Assembly: GCA_029204225.1 (NCBI GenBank)
Contig: MU831899.1
Span: 33,609-97,608, forward strand
Source: Diphasiastrum complanatum
Lineage: Eukaryota; Streptophyta; Lycopodiopsida; Lycopodiales; Lycopodiaceae
Length of the DNA stretch: 64,000 nucleotides
Reading direction: 5' to 3'
The position numbers were made by a program, and so were the translations under genes. The notes under the pieces are model-generated. The model ran no database searches. It had not been told where the DNA came from and worked only from the letters and a program-made list of their open reading frames with translations. Positions 21,840 through 32,960 of this stretch are shown here, piece after piece (the first letter of the stretch is position 1; every line of letters begins with the position of its first letter).

Positions 21840-22351
21840 CAGAGAGTCATTTAGAGATCAGTAGGTGACACCTCATCTTACTCTGGACAACACAAACTTA
21901 TATGTGAAAGTCTCTCCAAGATTGATTGGGCATTGAGAGACGAACGCGGTTCCGTCGTACCACAGTGTTCTAACCTATTGCCAAAGATATTCCACGAACT
22001 GCAAATTACTTGAGAATAGATTCAAACAAAGCCACAGAAGCAAAATGTTCATAACAAAACAGCTGAGAATATTCGTTTATGAATAGTTTCTAGAGTCATT
22101 AAAAAAATTCAAATCACTATTCTCGAAAGATTACATACCAATTCTACACCAATTCGTTATTTTGAATCACATGTAAACAAATCCTACCACACAGTAAGAA
22201 ATATGTATTGGATACAACATTCCAATCAACGATTGAAGCTATCTATTGATTTTGTTTAATCCATTCGAAGTTTCGATGTGCCTGATTTTGTTATCATTTT
22301 TAGGCCACGTTAATTTGTATTGGATGAAGTTCCAGATTTGAATACATGTTG
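21840..22351 (+). other. Unique spacer between the two DUF7869-like copies
   Basis: Not duplicated elsewhere in the window. A short frame ([18 protein letters not shown]) hints at coding remnants, perhaps the missing N-terminal part of copy 2, but no family is recognised. Confidence 0.35.
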
Positions 22352-24101
22352 GGTAAATTCTAAAACATTGAACCTTAACTTAGATGTAAATGTCTATGAG
22401 GCTGGCCTTCATTTCTAGTTCCATTATATACAAGTTTCATGAAAACACCGGCACATTAAAAAAACATGGACAATCTTCAAAAGGGCTGGCCGTAATGCGT
22501 GGGATTTTGGAAAAGCACGCGTTGTCTCAATCACATCTACAACATAAATCAAAAGATGGTGTTGTTATTTGCGAACATCATCTCTCACTCAACATGCATA
22601 AACGTGAATTTCTTCAAAACTATAAACACACAACTTATAGACACATGTATTTCTGAAGTTTCAAGATCCACATTCTACAAGATATGGAAACATGTCAAGA
22701 CTCCAACAAGACAAATAATGTCCAAATGCAAAATATGTGACGACCTTAAAAATGCAATAAAGACAACTCTTGATGCTAGGATGCGTGATCAATACATTGC
22801 ATTGAGAGATCGTCATCTACATCATGTTTTCGATTCTAGAAAATTGTATGCATATTGGAAAGAAAGTCAAGATCCCATCCTGAGTAGTCTTTGTGGCTTA
22901 TCAGTGATGGAATGGATCAAAATACAACAACATTACATCGTTTCAATAAGACTCCTACCAGATTAGAGGGCTATCGATTTTTAAAAACACATGTTTGTGG
23001 GATATTGGTTCATGGATCTAAGTTGCTCTGTGTTGTTTGGATTGATACCTTGCATGCTCGTGATAACAATCAAATTGCCACATCAATAATGCAAGCAATA
23101 AGAAAGGTAAAATCTTATGTATCAAAGCTAACAATTATTGGAGGGAGAACAAGAACAAATTTATTTTTGGTGTTTGTTGATGTTAGTGGCACATAACATC
23201 TTCCAAAAGGTAGAAATGGGATTTCCTTTGTTTGGCCACACACGTGAAGATATAGATCAGGTTTTTAGTGTCATATCCAAGGCTTTGAAGTCCAAATCAG
23301 CTCATACAATGCCAGATATGGTAGCACGAATTGATGAGAAGATAGGTGGCAGTTGTATCGAGAGCACTGAAGTAGAAATACTGGAACAAATGGTAGACTG
23401 GAAATAATTTATAGATCCTTGTATGCTGAAGAAATGACGGCTTAGAAGGACACACCAATTCGCACTATTTTTGTTTTTAAATGATGAATGGTGAGCCAAC
23501 CATGCAATGGAAATACTATTCGAATGATGGAGACAACGCATGGAGTGACCCTTTTAAACTATTGCAATGTGTACTTTCAAAAGATGAAGTCATCTTTCTA
23601 GCATCCATGAAAGATCTGGATCTAGATGAAATGAAAGGAATAATGTCCTTTATTGATTATTTGCGGTTCATGAGCCAGAAGTTTCCAGAATACAAGGATC
23701 ACAATGATGCATGTGTGGTTGAAACCACAAAACTTTTCAAATATCTTTCCAAACAAAAGATTGTATCAGGATCAATGTATAGCCAAGAGGCTTTTTGGCC
23801 ACAATCCTTGCCAACCACTTTCGATTCATCTGTATTAACTTCGATCAATGAGGTCGAAATGGATGTAGAGTTATTACCCTAGAGGGTTTGTGGGTGAAAA
23901 GTTGATGCACCTATGGTCGAATTCATCCCACGTAGAGAAGTTGTGTTGGACAAGTTCGTTGCAATGCGGCCTCTAGATGAAAATGTTGGGGAGGGTTCCA
24001 TACCTATTTGGGTGGGAAAAGTTGTTGAGGTGCAGAAAAACTCAGAAGGTTTGGCCACAGAGTTTAAAGCATTATGTTACAAACCAAAATCTAACCAATG
24101 A
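22352..24101 (+). pseudogene. DUF7869-like transposase-type gene, copy 2 with C-terminal part
   Basis: Repeats copy 1 over 22352-23545 with roughly 2-3 percent differences (hand comparison). One extra T near 22611 breaks the frame where copy 1 is open, and FGHTREDIDQVF keeps the expected Asp. Beyond 23545 it runs on alone: SDPFKLLQCVLSKDEVIFL, a long helical region and EAFWPQSLP. A damaged junction follows, then VLDKFVAMRPLDENVGEGS and PIWVGKVVEV, a C-terminal block often seen in this group. Copy 1 lacks this C-terminus because it stops at 21839. Neither copy can make the full protein. Confidence 0.6.
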
Positions 24102-24897
24102 CGTAGAAACCAGAGACAAGTTGACAATTCAGAGCTGCACAAAAATTGCTTAGAGAAAAATTGGATTCCGAACAATGATGGACCACAATATATGAATGTA
24201 GATACTGTTGTTCATGCATGGAAATCAAAGGCGAAAAAAAAAATTAAAACACAGCTATACCGTGGAAAAATCAACATCTATCCCAAAAATATCAGTGGCA
24301 CACATCAAAGAATACTTGTCCAAATTATCCGATGAATGTGCAACTGATATTGATGAGTAGAGTTCATGATTGTAGTTGTAGAGTCCTCAGGCTAGCTACG
24401 ATCTTTGTGGCCATAATTATAGGACTTGTAATGTATTAGTAAGTGAAAGAATGACTGGTTGTGGCCTCATCATTATGATCTTGAATGGCCCTTGTAACTG
24501 TTCATAAGTGCTTGCTATTTGAAGGTAATGCAGATTTCAAGCCATTAGAGGGAAGAAGTTGTGATTGACCGAACTGCCTGATGGTTATTCCAGGTTGATT
24601 ACAACAGCACTAATGAACTTGAACGGAGGGTTAGTGTTATAAGAAGTTGCTATTTGTGGTTTTGTAGGAAATAGCAACAGACATTAGCTGCTTGGAGATG
24701 AGAGATGCTGGAACAGATGACTCACTTCCTCCGAATTGCAAGAACAAGAAATTGCGACTCTACAAAATTTAAAATTTCCACTATAAACTCTCTCACAACA
24801 AAACTCTATCATTAAAGAGGAGTAATATAAACTCTCTCACAATAAAACTATGTCAGCAAAGATGAGAGACGCAGAGAGAGAGAGAGATGCATAGAAC
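24102..24897 (+). other. Tail of DUF7869-like relic and gene-poor DNA
   Basis: The frame PQYMNVDTVVHAWKSK continues weakly to about 24360, possibly the far C-terminus of copy 2. After that no coding or structural element is evident. Confidence 0.3.
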
Positions 24898-24984
24898 GCG
24901 ACAATGTGAAAACTAAGCACAATCTTTTATTTCTCTTTTTGCAAGATCGATTGGGAGGAAGAAAGAAAGACATACCGCGAGCAA

Positions 24985-25080
<96 letters not shown>

Positions 25081-25227
25081 GACAATGTGAAGACTAAGCA
25101 CAACCTTTTATTTCTCCTTTTGCAAGATCGATTGAGAGGAAGAAAGACAGATAGAATGCAAGTGCGTGCACGCATGAGAGCGATTTTCCTTTGGAAAGAT
25201 TGATTGAGAGAGAGAGAGAGAGAGAGT
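24898..25227. repeat. Duplicated 80-bp unit flanking a (GA)n array
   Basis: GCGACAATGTGAAAACTAAG and the following GCACAA, TTTTATTTCTC, TTTTGCAAGATCGATTG stretch at 24898 recurs at 25078 with few changes. A GA array of about 85 bases (24990-25074) lies between them and a short one at 25206-25227. Replication slippage or unequal exchange would explain it. Confidence 0.8.
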
Positions 25228-25279
25228 GAGAGCGCGAGCGCTAGAGATGGCTCGTGAGCGATATACACCAAACACTCAC

Positions 25280-25444
<165 letters not shown>

Positions 25445-25692
25445 CTAGACAACGTGTAGACGGTCTGGTGCCACATCCAAGACCCGAGTATATAGCCATG
25501 AAAAATGTCACGTCATCATTAAAATTTGATGACGGAAATTTTTTTTATTTTTTATTTTTTAGATGATGACATGGAATTTTCTCCTTTCAAAGAATTTTAA
25601 AATGGGTATTAGTTGGCCTTAAAATAACGTGTCTCAACAATTATTTGTCCAAAAATATTCCATGGGAGATTCTTAGTGAAAAAAAAAAATAG

Positions 25693-25728
25693 GTGTCGTA
25701 CCACGACACTTGTGCCGTGGTACGACAC
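25693..25728. repeat. Hairpin with 13-bp perfect stem (GTGTCGTACCACG)
   Basis: GTGTCGTACCACG at 25693-25705 pairs perfectly with CGTGGTACGACAC at 25716-25728 across a 10-base loop ACACTTGTGC. The loop itself shares the ACACTTGTG word with the next hairpin. Confidence 0.9.
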
Positions 25729-25745
25729 TTGGTATGATGTTTGGA

Positions 25746-25769
25746 CCCCACGACACTTGTGTCGTGGGG
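25746..25769. repeat. Hairpin with 11-bp perfect stem (CCCCACGACAC)
   Basis: CCCCACGACAC pairs with GTGTCGTGGGG around TT. It is 17 bases after the previous hairpin and has the same CGACACTTGTG core, so the two form a related pair. Confidence 0.9.
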
Positions 25770-25778
25770 TGTATATAC

Positions 25779-25883
25779 ACATATATATATATATATATAT
25801 ATATGTAGATTTATTATTTGGTTTTTTTTTTTACTTCTTTTTATTATTTAGTTTTTGATTTATAGATTTTTTTTTTATTTGTT

Positions 25884-25917
<34 letters not shown>
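25779..25917. repeat. (TA)n microsatellites
   Basis: Two TA arrays (about 25779-25804 and 25887-25917) separated by T-rich DNA. Confidence 0.9.
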
Positions 25918-25919
<2 letters not shown>

Positions 25920-26093
25920 GTCAAGAGTAATTATTGAGTTTACAGTTGAAAAAAAAGATGTTCTACTTAAAATCAATTACGCCAATAGAATATTGTTAGC
26001 AATATAATACTACTTATTAGCGGAAGTGCATTAACAACGACAATCAATATTCAGAATCTTTTATGAGTACGCAGGTGCATCCACTATAGTCTT

Positions 26094-26306
26094 GTGCTCA
26101 TAATTCATCTAATTTGTACATGCTACTTTCTCATACATAATGATAGCATTGTCTTAATTGTGTTGTATGTTGATGATATAATTCTCACGAACAATGGCAA
26201 GTGTCTCATTCACTCTATCAAAGACAATTTGTGCAAGCAATTTGAAATGACATATTTAGATTCTATTCATTACTGCTTGGGAATTGAAGTCTGGCAAAAA
26301 GAATAA
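26094..26306 (+). pseudogene. Copia reverse transcriptase fragment
   Basis: IVLIVLYVDDIILTNNGKCL and FEMTYLDSIHYCLGIEVWQK are the RT active-site strand (YVDD) and the following connection region of a Ty1/copia element. The end GIEVWQK matches GVEVWQK in Cop5 at about 46010. No other part of the element is adjacent, so this is a 210-base orphan. Confidence 0.8.
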
Positions 26307-26346
26307 CAAAATTTAAATTTTGAATTTTAAAAAAAAAAAAAACAAC

Positions 26347-27560
26347 TTATCCATCCACCGCGGCTGATGGTTTTTTTTTTTTAATTTCAAATTTTTAAAA
26401 TAATAAATAGATTGTATTTTTGAATTTTTTTTTAAAAAAAAAGTCAAAAAATCAACTCAAATTAATAATTTCAAACAAACCCGAAAACTGACTCTTACCA
26501 TTTTTCAAATATAAGAATTTTTGGAAATTTAAAAATTTGCAATTCGCTAGATAGCAAAATAAAATTTGACAATTTTGAAAACAAAGAAAAGTTTAGCTTT
26601 GGACTCCCGTATTTATCTCTATTCAATTGTGTCATTTCCAAAGACAATTACGAAAGAAACTATGTGATGGGCCAAGATCGCCCCCAAATTTTTTTTCAAA
26701 AAAACAAAGAGAAACACAAAAAAAAAAATAAGACGGGGGGTTTTGCTCTCCCTCCATCCGCCGCGGCAGATGGAAGGGTCCAAGACCCCTCAAAGATTTG
26801 TTTTTTATAATTTTTTTTGAGCATTTTAGAAAATAGATTTGAATTTAATTTTTAATTTTTTTCTTAAAAAAAAAACTTGTCCACCTGCCGTGTTTTTTTT
26901 TTTTAATTTTTTTTTTCAAGTTTTAGAAACAAAATTAAATTTTAATTTTGAATTTTTTTTGAAAAAAAAGACTAATCAAGATTTCAATTTAGACTAGAAA
27001 TTTTAAACAAATTCAAAAACCGACTCTTACAATTTTTCAAAGATAAAAATTTTTGAAAATAAAAAGATTTGCAATTGGCAATTTTGAAAAAAAACAAAAA
27101 TTTAGCTTTGGGACATTCGTATTTATCTTTTTTCAACTGTCTCATTTTTTAAAATAAGTATGAAATAAATTATATGACAAGTGACGGAGGGGCCAAGCTC
27201 CTCCTAAAAGAAAATTTCAATAAAAAAAAGAAAAAAATTTAAATTTTTTTTTTCTGATTTCTAAAAAATGAATTTAAATTTAATTTTTATTTATTTTATA
27301 AAAATAAAATTGTTGTCCATCCACCGTAGTAGATGGTTATTTTTTTTAAAAAAAAATTCAAGTTTTAAAAAAAGAAATTTTAATTTTGAAATATTTTTGA
27401 AAACTTATTTTTAAACTTTTTCTTCAAACTTTTTAGAAAAAAATTAAAATATAGTGTTTCTTTTTAAAATAAAAAATTTTGGTTTCCATCCGCCACAACG
27501 GATGGAGGGGGCCAAGCTCCCATTAACACACACACACACAAATTTTGAAAGAATATGACA
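26347..27560. repeat. Tandem AT-rich repeat units carrying CCATCCGCCGCGGCAGATGG palindromes
   Basis: Near-palindromes of the form CCATCCGCCGCGGCAGATGG lie at about 26348, 26753, 27318 and 27487, with a degenerate one at 26881. Around them long A/T-rich blocks recur, for example GACTCTTAC followed by ATTTTTCAAA near 26488 and 27021, about 533 bases apart. GGCCAAG with C runs follows some palindromes. I read this as three units of about 430-540 bases, with the middle one reduced. Confidence 0.65.
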
Positions 27561-27939
27561 TCTTAAATTTAGAATATGAAAACTCGAATTCTAAAAATGA
27601 ACTAAAATTTAGATTCTAGACACCCTATTTATGTTTTCCTGAGTCACTTTCTAAAACTAGTTATGGAATAATTAGTATGCCACGTATCAGCACCATGTGT
27701 ATTTCTTACTTTAAGCTAATTTAACATTTTTTTTAATTTCAAAATTTTTTTTAAGGTGAAAACAAAAATCTATTTTATAAAATCCTTGCCTACAATTTTT
27801 GAGAAAAAGACTAATTTAAGCTTCTATACATAGCTTAGAAAAATGTCATGTGAATGTTTATGGGATAAATATGGAACCTAATGGTCTATTCTCATCACTC
27901 CATTCATTCTACATTATTTAAAAGAGAAAAAAAAATGTA

Positions 27940-27940
27940 A

Positions 27941-27975
<35 letters not shown>
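27940..27975. repeat. (TA)n microsatellite
   Basis: TA array with a single G interruption near its right end. Confidence 0.9.
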
Positions 27976-28101
27976 CAAACATGCGCGTCCACCTCGGGCC
28001 CAGCCATTTCGCTTTCGCGCGCCGGCGCCCGTGCGCGTCAACGTCCCGACCCCGGACATAGGCATGGGCTAAATTTTATTTTTTTTAAGTGCATCCGCGT
28101 T

Positions 28102-28208
28102 CGGACGCGTCCGGGGTGGACACACTTTGAAATTTTTTATTTTTTTTTCAAGTGTATTTTCAGACTAATTTTTTTTTTTTCAAAGTGCGCCCACCCCAGA
28201 CGCGTCCG
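28102..28208. repeat. Inverted repeat with 31-base GC-rich arms
   Basis: CGGACGCGTCCGGGGTGGAC and the following ACACTTTGAAA at 28102-28132 pair with 28178-28208 with three mismatches, across a 45-base T-rich spacer. CGGACGCGTCCG is itself a 12-base palindrome. It lies at the edge of a GC-rich island (27980-28060) inside very AT-rich DNA. Confidence 0.85.
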
Positions 28209-28944
28209 GGGTGGATTCAAAATTATTCTACATATCCGATCTGTGTCTCTGATATATTGAGAATGATTAACACGAAAGCTCTACCATTTTTTAGTTTCCA
28301 TTTGAAATTAAATGTATCATCTTCAAGCCTCCCTTTGATATACGTGACAACATCCTACAACTCCTTGGCGATTACCACGGTCTTCATCTTAAATTTTCAC
28401 AAATGATAATTTGATCCATATAGCTTGTTGACTGTAAAGCCATCTTTGCTTTGTGAATCCATATGGAAGTCAATCTATTAATAGTTTGATTTGTCAATGA
28501 CCTAAGATTGAAAAATAATGTCTAATAATATCATAATACTATTACCATGCAACACTCTAATTAGAATCAATATAAATGCTCTAAATAGATTAAATAATCT
28601 GATATTACACACAAGAAAAACTGCATTCGATAAATTCAAATGTCGAGTGAAGAATCATAGTATGTGGTGTAGTGTTGATTAAAGAGCCTTGTGGGATCTA
28701 AGTGAGGAATCCGTTCACTAGTGACTCCAAGGGTATAAAGGTAGAACTTTTGACTTTTTTGACCTCTGCATTCTTAGTGAAAAACAATTGCTCAATGTTT
28801 CACAAGTGGATTGGCAGATCATTAGTTTGGAGGTAAATTCTGTCTTTCTTAACAACATTTTGAAATTAGTATTCTAATGTATTTGTTTCATTCTAATTCA
28901 TTCTGTTTCATAATTGATTTCTTGTGTGCTGAATTTTTTTGCAG
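28209..28944. other. Gene-poor AT-rich DNA
   Basis: No confident coding or repeat structure. If the next exon is real, its upstream exons may lie here, but none was recognised. Confidence 0.35.
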
Positions 28945-29028
28945 TCACCCCAGCAAAATAATTCATTCAACTGTGGGTGGTACACATTATACAATGTCAA
29001 GTTATTTTTTGAGTGGTCCAACCTTCAG
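28945..29028 (+). pseudogene. Possible Ulp1/C48 cysteine-protease exon
   Basis: An 84-base exon candidate bounded by TTTTTTTGCAG and CAG|GTGAAT, exactly 28 codons. It reads SPQQNNSFNCGWYTLYNVKL with Phe-Phe-Glu-Trp following. P-x-Q-x-N-x-x-(D/N)-C-G is the catalytic-cysteine block of Ulp1-type deSUMOylating proteases, which plant transposons often carry. The His and Asp blocks were not found nearby, so this may be an isolated relic. Confidence 0.35.
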
Positions 29029-29910
29029 GTGAATTTGGGAGCACAAAATACATGTACCAATGCCCAACTTGGGCTTTCATTTATTGAATGAAAGACTGTA
29101 TACACAAATTTTTATTAAAGTTTATTTGAAGCTATTGTTCTCCCACAATGGTGATTGTTGTAGGGAGATCTTTGCAGCAAATTATCAGTTCCTATCTTTT
29201 TCGCATATGTGACATGACAAATATTAGTGAATGTGCAGTTGTAAATGATGACATTTTTAATTATTTTGTTCTATTTTGAAATGGCAATAAACATAAAGTA
29301 CTTACGAGTCTTCCGTTGATGATAAATTTGAAATATGCTGGTAGATTGGTTTGCAATAGCATGAGCTATGTTCTTTTAAAATCAAGCTTCCAATGCTCTT
29401 CCACCTCAACCATAGTCAAATATTCCTCATTGTATATGATGCTTATTTCCATTTGGTTTGTGTGGCCATTTAGTTCAAAGTCTTGATCCAGTGGTAGCCA
29501 TGTACCTTCAATTTTCTTGTATCTCTTGGTAGCTAAATGTGAGACTGAGCATTTGCTTTTTGATATGATAACAGAAGATCATTGAAGACTTTTTAATCCT
29601 GCATTCTATGTCATTATTTGTTTTACTATCCCAGCCTTGATCCATGAGATCTAACAAAGTCTCATCTTAGGTGAACAATTTTTGAGCCTGTGCTTATCTT
29701 CATAGCATTTCTAATATCAATGAGTAGCTTGCATCTCAAGGATTCGGAAACAATACTGTCAGGAGTAGGCCACTCATCACTTTGAAAACTAGGCAATGGA
29801 ATTGCTTCGAGCTTGCCAAAACCTCCATCTGTTTGTGGCGTATATAACACAAGAACACATATAACAAATATCCACGCACAATACAAAGGAGAACGTGCGG
29901 GCAAAAAAAA
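29029..29910 (-). other. Unassigned; protein-like minus-strand frame at 29662-29835
   Basis: The minus strand reads GGFGKLEAIPLPSFQSDEWP, then SIVSESLRCKLLIDIRNAMK, a stop, and a continuing readable frame DETLLDLMDQGWDSK. Composition is protein-like but no family is recognised. Remaining sequence shows nothing. Confidence 0.3.
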
Positions 29911-30323
29911 ATACGCGTGGATACAAGCACGTGGATTATTTACGCGTGGATGTTCCACGTAAATGTCATTTCCGATAGCAGATCGGCCGGATGTCGTGAA
30001 ATTCAAAATGCGTGGATTATCCACACCAAGTCCGACTACCGACAGCTGGGCAAACCTCCGACACCCGGAGCCGAAAATAGGAATTCTAATTTTGCATGGA
30101 TAATCCACGCGTGGATTATCCACGTCATAGTAAAAATTAAATAAAAAAGGCTCGGCTTTCGCATGGATATTGCGTGGATATTGCATGGATAATTATCCAC
30201 GCGTGGATTATCCACGCAAAATTTAGAGAGTTGAGGCCGTGGATACCGCGTGGATAAATTTTTTTCTATATCCACGCGGTATCCATGCGGATAGGTTTTT
30301 GGAATTTGCATGGATTATCCACG
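29911..30323. repeat. Palindromic GCGTGGAT/ATCCACGC repeat cluster 2 (largest)
   Basis: More than ten copies of (G)CGTGGAT or ATCCACG(C), most paired as self-complementary words such as GCGTGGATTATCCACGC. Examples are at about 30010, 30095-30125, 30161-30217, 30239-30290 and 30307-30323. ATCCACGCGTGGAT joins units back to back. The peptide repeats in overlapping frames (Trp-Ile-Ile-His type) are a by-product. Confidence 0.9.
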
Positions 30324-31009
30324 CAAAAAATTTTGTTAAAAAAAAAACCATTTGGCGTGAACCAAAATGTGGTTCGCTCCGAAACTAGAGGTGACTTTCT
30401 ATTTTTGTGTTGTGTGAGAGAGAGAAAAAGAGAGTATAGATGGGAGTGAGAATGAGATGAGGATGAATGTGAGTGAGAAGATTGATAGTGTTTAGGATTT
30501 TTAGTTCATTGATGAATGTTAGTATCTTTTTTGTTTGTGATGTAGGTTTGGATATGAAAAATGAAAAATGAGCTTTCATTGCAAAGGATTCAAAGATTAA
30601 GTGCATGCAAAAGGAAAAGCAAAGATTGCAAAACAATGGAGATACAATAGTAAAGGTAAATTCACATTTATTTTGATTCATTTGATATTTAGTTGATAAC
30701 TTAATGTGTTATCTATTGATGCATTATATTGTGCTTTCCATTACTTTTTATTGTGCATTATAGCATGCAAATCATGTGCTAAAATAGATACATTGCATTG
30801 AATTCATCAATGGATACATTTGCATTACATAGATGTGCATTAAATAGACTATACATTGCATTGAATACATCGATAGATACATTTGCAATCAATAGACGTG
30901 CATTCAATAGACTATACATTTGCATTCATGGATTAAAAATATATGCATTCAAAAATTTTGCAAGAATGATGTGATGCCAAAACATTATATTGATTGATTT
31001 AAAAACAAG
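30324..31009. repeat. AT-rich DNA with a 63-bp tandem repeat
   Basis: GATACATTTGCA units start at 30813 and 30876 (63-base period) within about 30784-30940, built of CATTGCATTGAA and ATAGACTATACAT words. The rest is unremarkable. Confidence 0.5.
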
Positions 31010-31161
31010 TACGTTGATGAGGCTAAGACTCATACATTGAAATCTTGTATTTTTATTCATTCTTTGATTCATTGCTACTATATTCTGTTGATTAGCATGC
31101 TAGATTGTGAATTAGCCATTTCTTCTGAACTAGATTTTGTTGATCAATCTAGAATCAGGTT
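31010..31161 (+). mobile_element. Partial Cop1 LTR (3' end)
   Basis: About 150 bases match the reverse complement of 10946-11095, ending at the same ATAGTGCCA. It abuts the gag start of Gyp2-b and so truncates it. Agreement of the two ends fixes the Cop1 LTR boundary. Confidence 0.8.
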
Positions 31162-31349
31162 ATAGTGCCAATTTTAGAGATAGAAGTGAAACGTGCAGCA
31201 AGACCCTCCATACCGAAGCTAATTAGGAGTTCAAGTAATTGGGCAGTGATTTTGTCTAGATTTTTTCGACTAGTACTTTCACTTTGTCTTCGTAAAAATT
31301 CCTCTCTAAGCTTATGGTATTGTTCTAATCTGGATTCTCTATCTGACAT
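31155..31349 (-). pseudogene. Gyp2-b gag start, truncated
   Basis: A minus-strand ORF begins MSDRESRLEQYHKLREEFLR about 50 bases after the primer site, the expected place for the first gag codons. It is a charged helical segment of about 60 residues, cut by the Cop1 LTR. No known domain is reached. Confidence 0.5.
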
Positions 31350-31401
31350 ACACTAGAAATGGAGATGGATTTATCAGATTTCTTATAACTTTCCTAAACT
31401 A

Positions 31402-31419
31402 TTCCCGACAACGGCGCCA
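31402..31419 (-). promoter_or_regulatory. Primer binding site, Asp-tRNA type (Gyp2-b)
   Basis: The minus strand reads TGGCGCCGTTGTCGGGAA, near-perfect to the tRNA-Asp-complementary site used by Athila/Tat-like gypsy elements. It starts 5 bases after the LTR end (TATACCA). Confidence 0.85.
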
Positions 31420-31424
31420 AAAAT

Positions 31425-31950
31425 TGGTATATGTCATACTATACCAAGATGGTTAATATAGATTTTATAGTAAAAAAATGTCATTCCCATAGAGGATGGC
31501 ATTAGAAATTTATGTTTTTGGTACAATTCATGACAAGTAGTCTCGAGTGTTATTCTGGTTGTCGACAAACATTAAAAAGTAACCAGTATTACTTTTGTTT
31601 GGGATGGCTAATGTTGATAAATTCAGAACAACAATCTAGCCTCTATCGAATTGAAGGAAGCGCGTTCCACAGATGAGATGTTATCAGAGTAGTACAACAA
31701 TACTACACTCTAGCCGATTAAGGTGTCAACAAAGAATCGAGAATTGTTCGTTGTATTCGTGACTATGCAGACAATTAATTAATCGCGTTCGCGAACTTAT
31801 TCGTTTTTAAACATAAGTCCTCAACAACTAAAGCCCAACTTAATGGTTAAAGAACACGAAGAGTTTCAGAACACGTTAAAAACTTATGTCAATGCCAATC
31901 AGGAAAAACATATCAAAGACTCAATTCTTCAGACAGGGAATCCTTAATTA
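31425..31950 (-). mobile_element. Partial 5' LTR of Gyp2-b
   Basis: Reverse-complement match to the last 490 bases of the LTR at 16019-17270, here followed by the primer site. It shows that the plus-strand element at 14.5-17.3 kb and this one are the same family. Homology stops near 31950. Confidence 0.8.
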
Positions 31951-32960
31951 TCACAAAACAAAGCCGAATTCTCTAACAACAAAAAAAAACAAACAAACAC
32001 ACACACACACACACACACACTCATGCCTACATACAATGTGGTCAGAGGTGGCCTAGAAGGTTGCACATGGGCCAGGGATGCATGAGTTGTGGGGACATGG
32101 TTGAGCATAACATCGAACATAGCTCATGGTCTCCACCAAAATCTCTCTCCTTCTTCACGTTCCTCTAGTCATTTCATAATAAACAAGGCTTGGGAAAAGT
32201 GTAACGAGGGAGGTAGTGGATAATGTCCAAAAATCTTCTTGTTGGTGTCAAAGTATCCCATGTACACGTATTGTACCTCGATAATGGACATCCATCAATC
32301 TATGTTCATAGTGGACATACATCATCATGAAATTCAAATAAACTAATGCTACCTTTGGCCCACTATTCCATTATGAGGAGATGTCTAAGTTTTGAGCTAA
32401 GCTAGACATTCATAGTAAGTTCTTTGATGCATTTCTATTTTGCTTGAAAAGTGAAAAACATGTTTAGTGGGATCAAATAGGTTAAGCCTTGTAAGTATTC
32501 ATGATAATTTGTTTATATTAATCCATATATGTTTAAACTTTTTCAATTATATAATGATTTGTTTTGGGAGACACAATGGTACATTGAGACTATTTTACTA
32601 TGTCATCATGAAATCAAAGAATTACAAGAGTGGCAAATTAGCCACGATCTAAAATGTATTTGCTGATGCATACCATCAGATCAGATATCTGTACTTTTGG
32701 GTACTTGCATGATCTTGCTGGTACTCTTTGGAGCGTTGAGGGCATGAGAAGGTTTCATTTCCACCGTTGGTTTTGTTTTTGTCATTTGTCTTCTCTCATA
32801 CTGGACCGCAAAAGATTCTCGTTTGTGAATCTTTCGTATTCGCGAACCGTTCGTCTGCTTTGACTTTTGTGTTCGCCAACTGTTCGTCTTTGTTTTCTTT
32901 GACTTTCGTGTTTGCAAAACTTTTTGTGCTTCGTGTCTCCAGATCTTTGAGTTCGCAAAT
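31951..32960. other. Unassigned DNA with a (CA)n tract
   Basis: A CA microsatellite lies at about 31998-32021. From 32800 to 32960 there is TTCG-rich sequence (TTCGCGAACCGTTCG and relatives) of unknown origin. No gene was recognised. Confidence 0.45.

Noticed and set aside
29917-30311. Overlapping ORFs with Trp-Ile-Ile-His and Asp-Asn-Pro-Arg repeats
   Set aside because: They arise on both strands from the palindromic repeat itself. Dyad symmetry explains them better than protein selection.
29911-30323. TTATCCACA-like words suggesting bacterial DnaA boxes or a replication origin
   Set aside because: The context is plant nuclear, and the repeat is a longer palindrome with a fixed GTGGATNATCCAC core. 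Resemblance is accidental.
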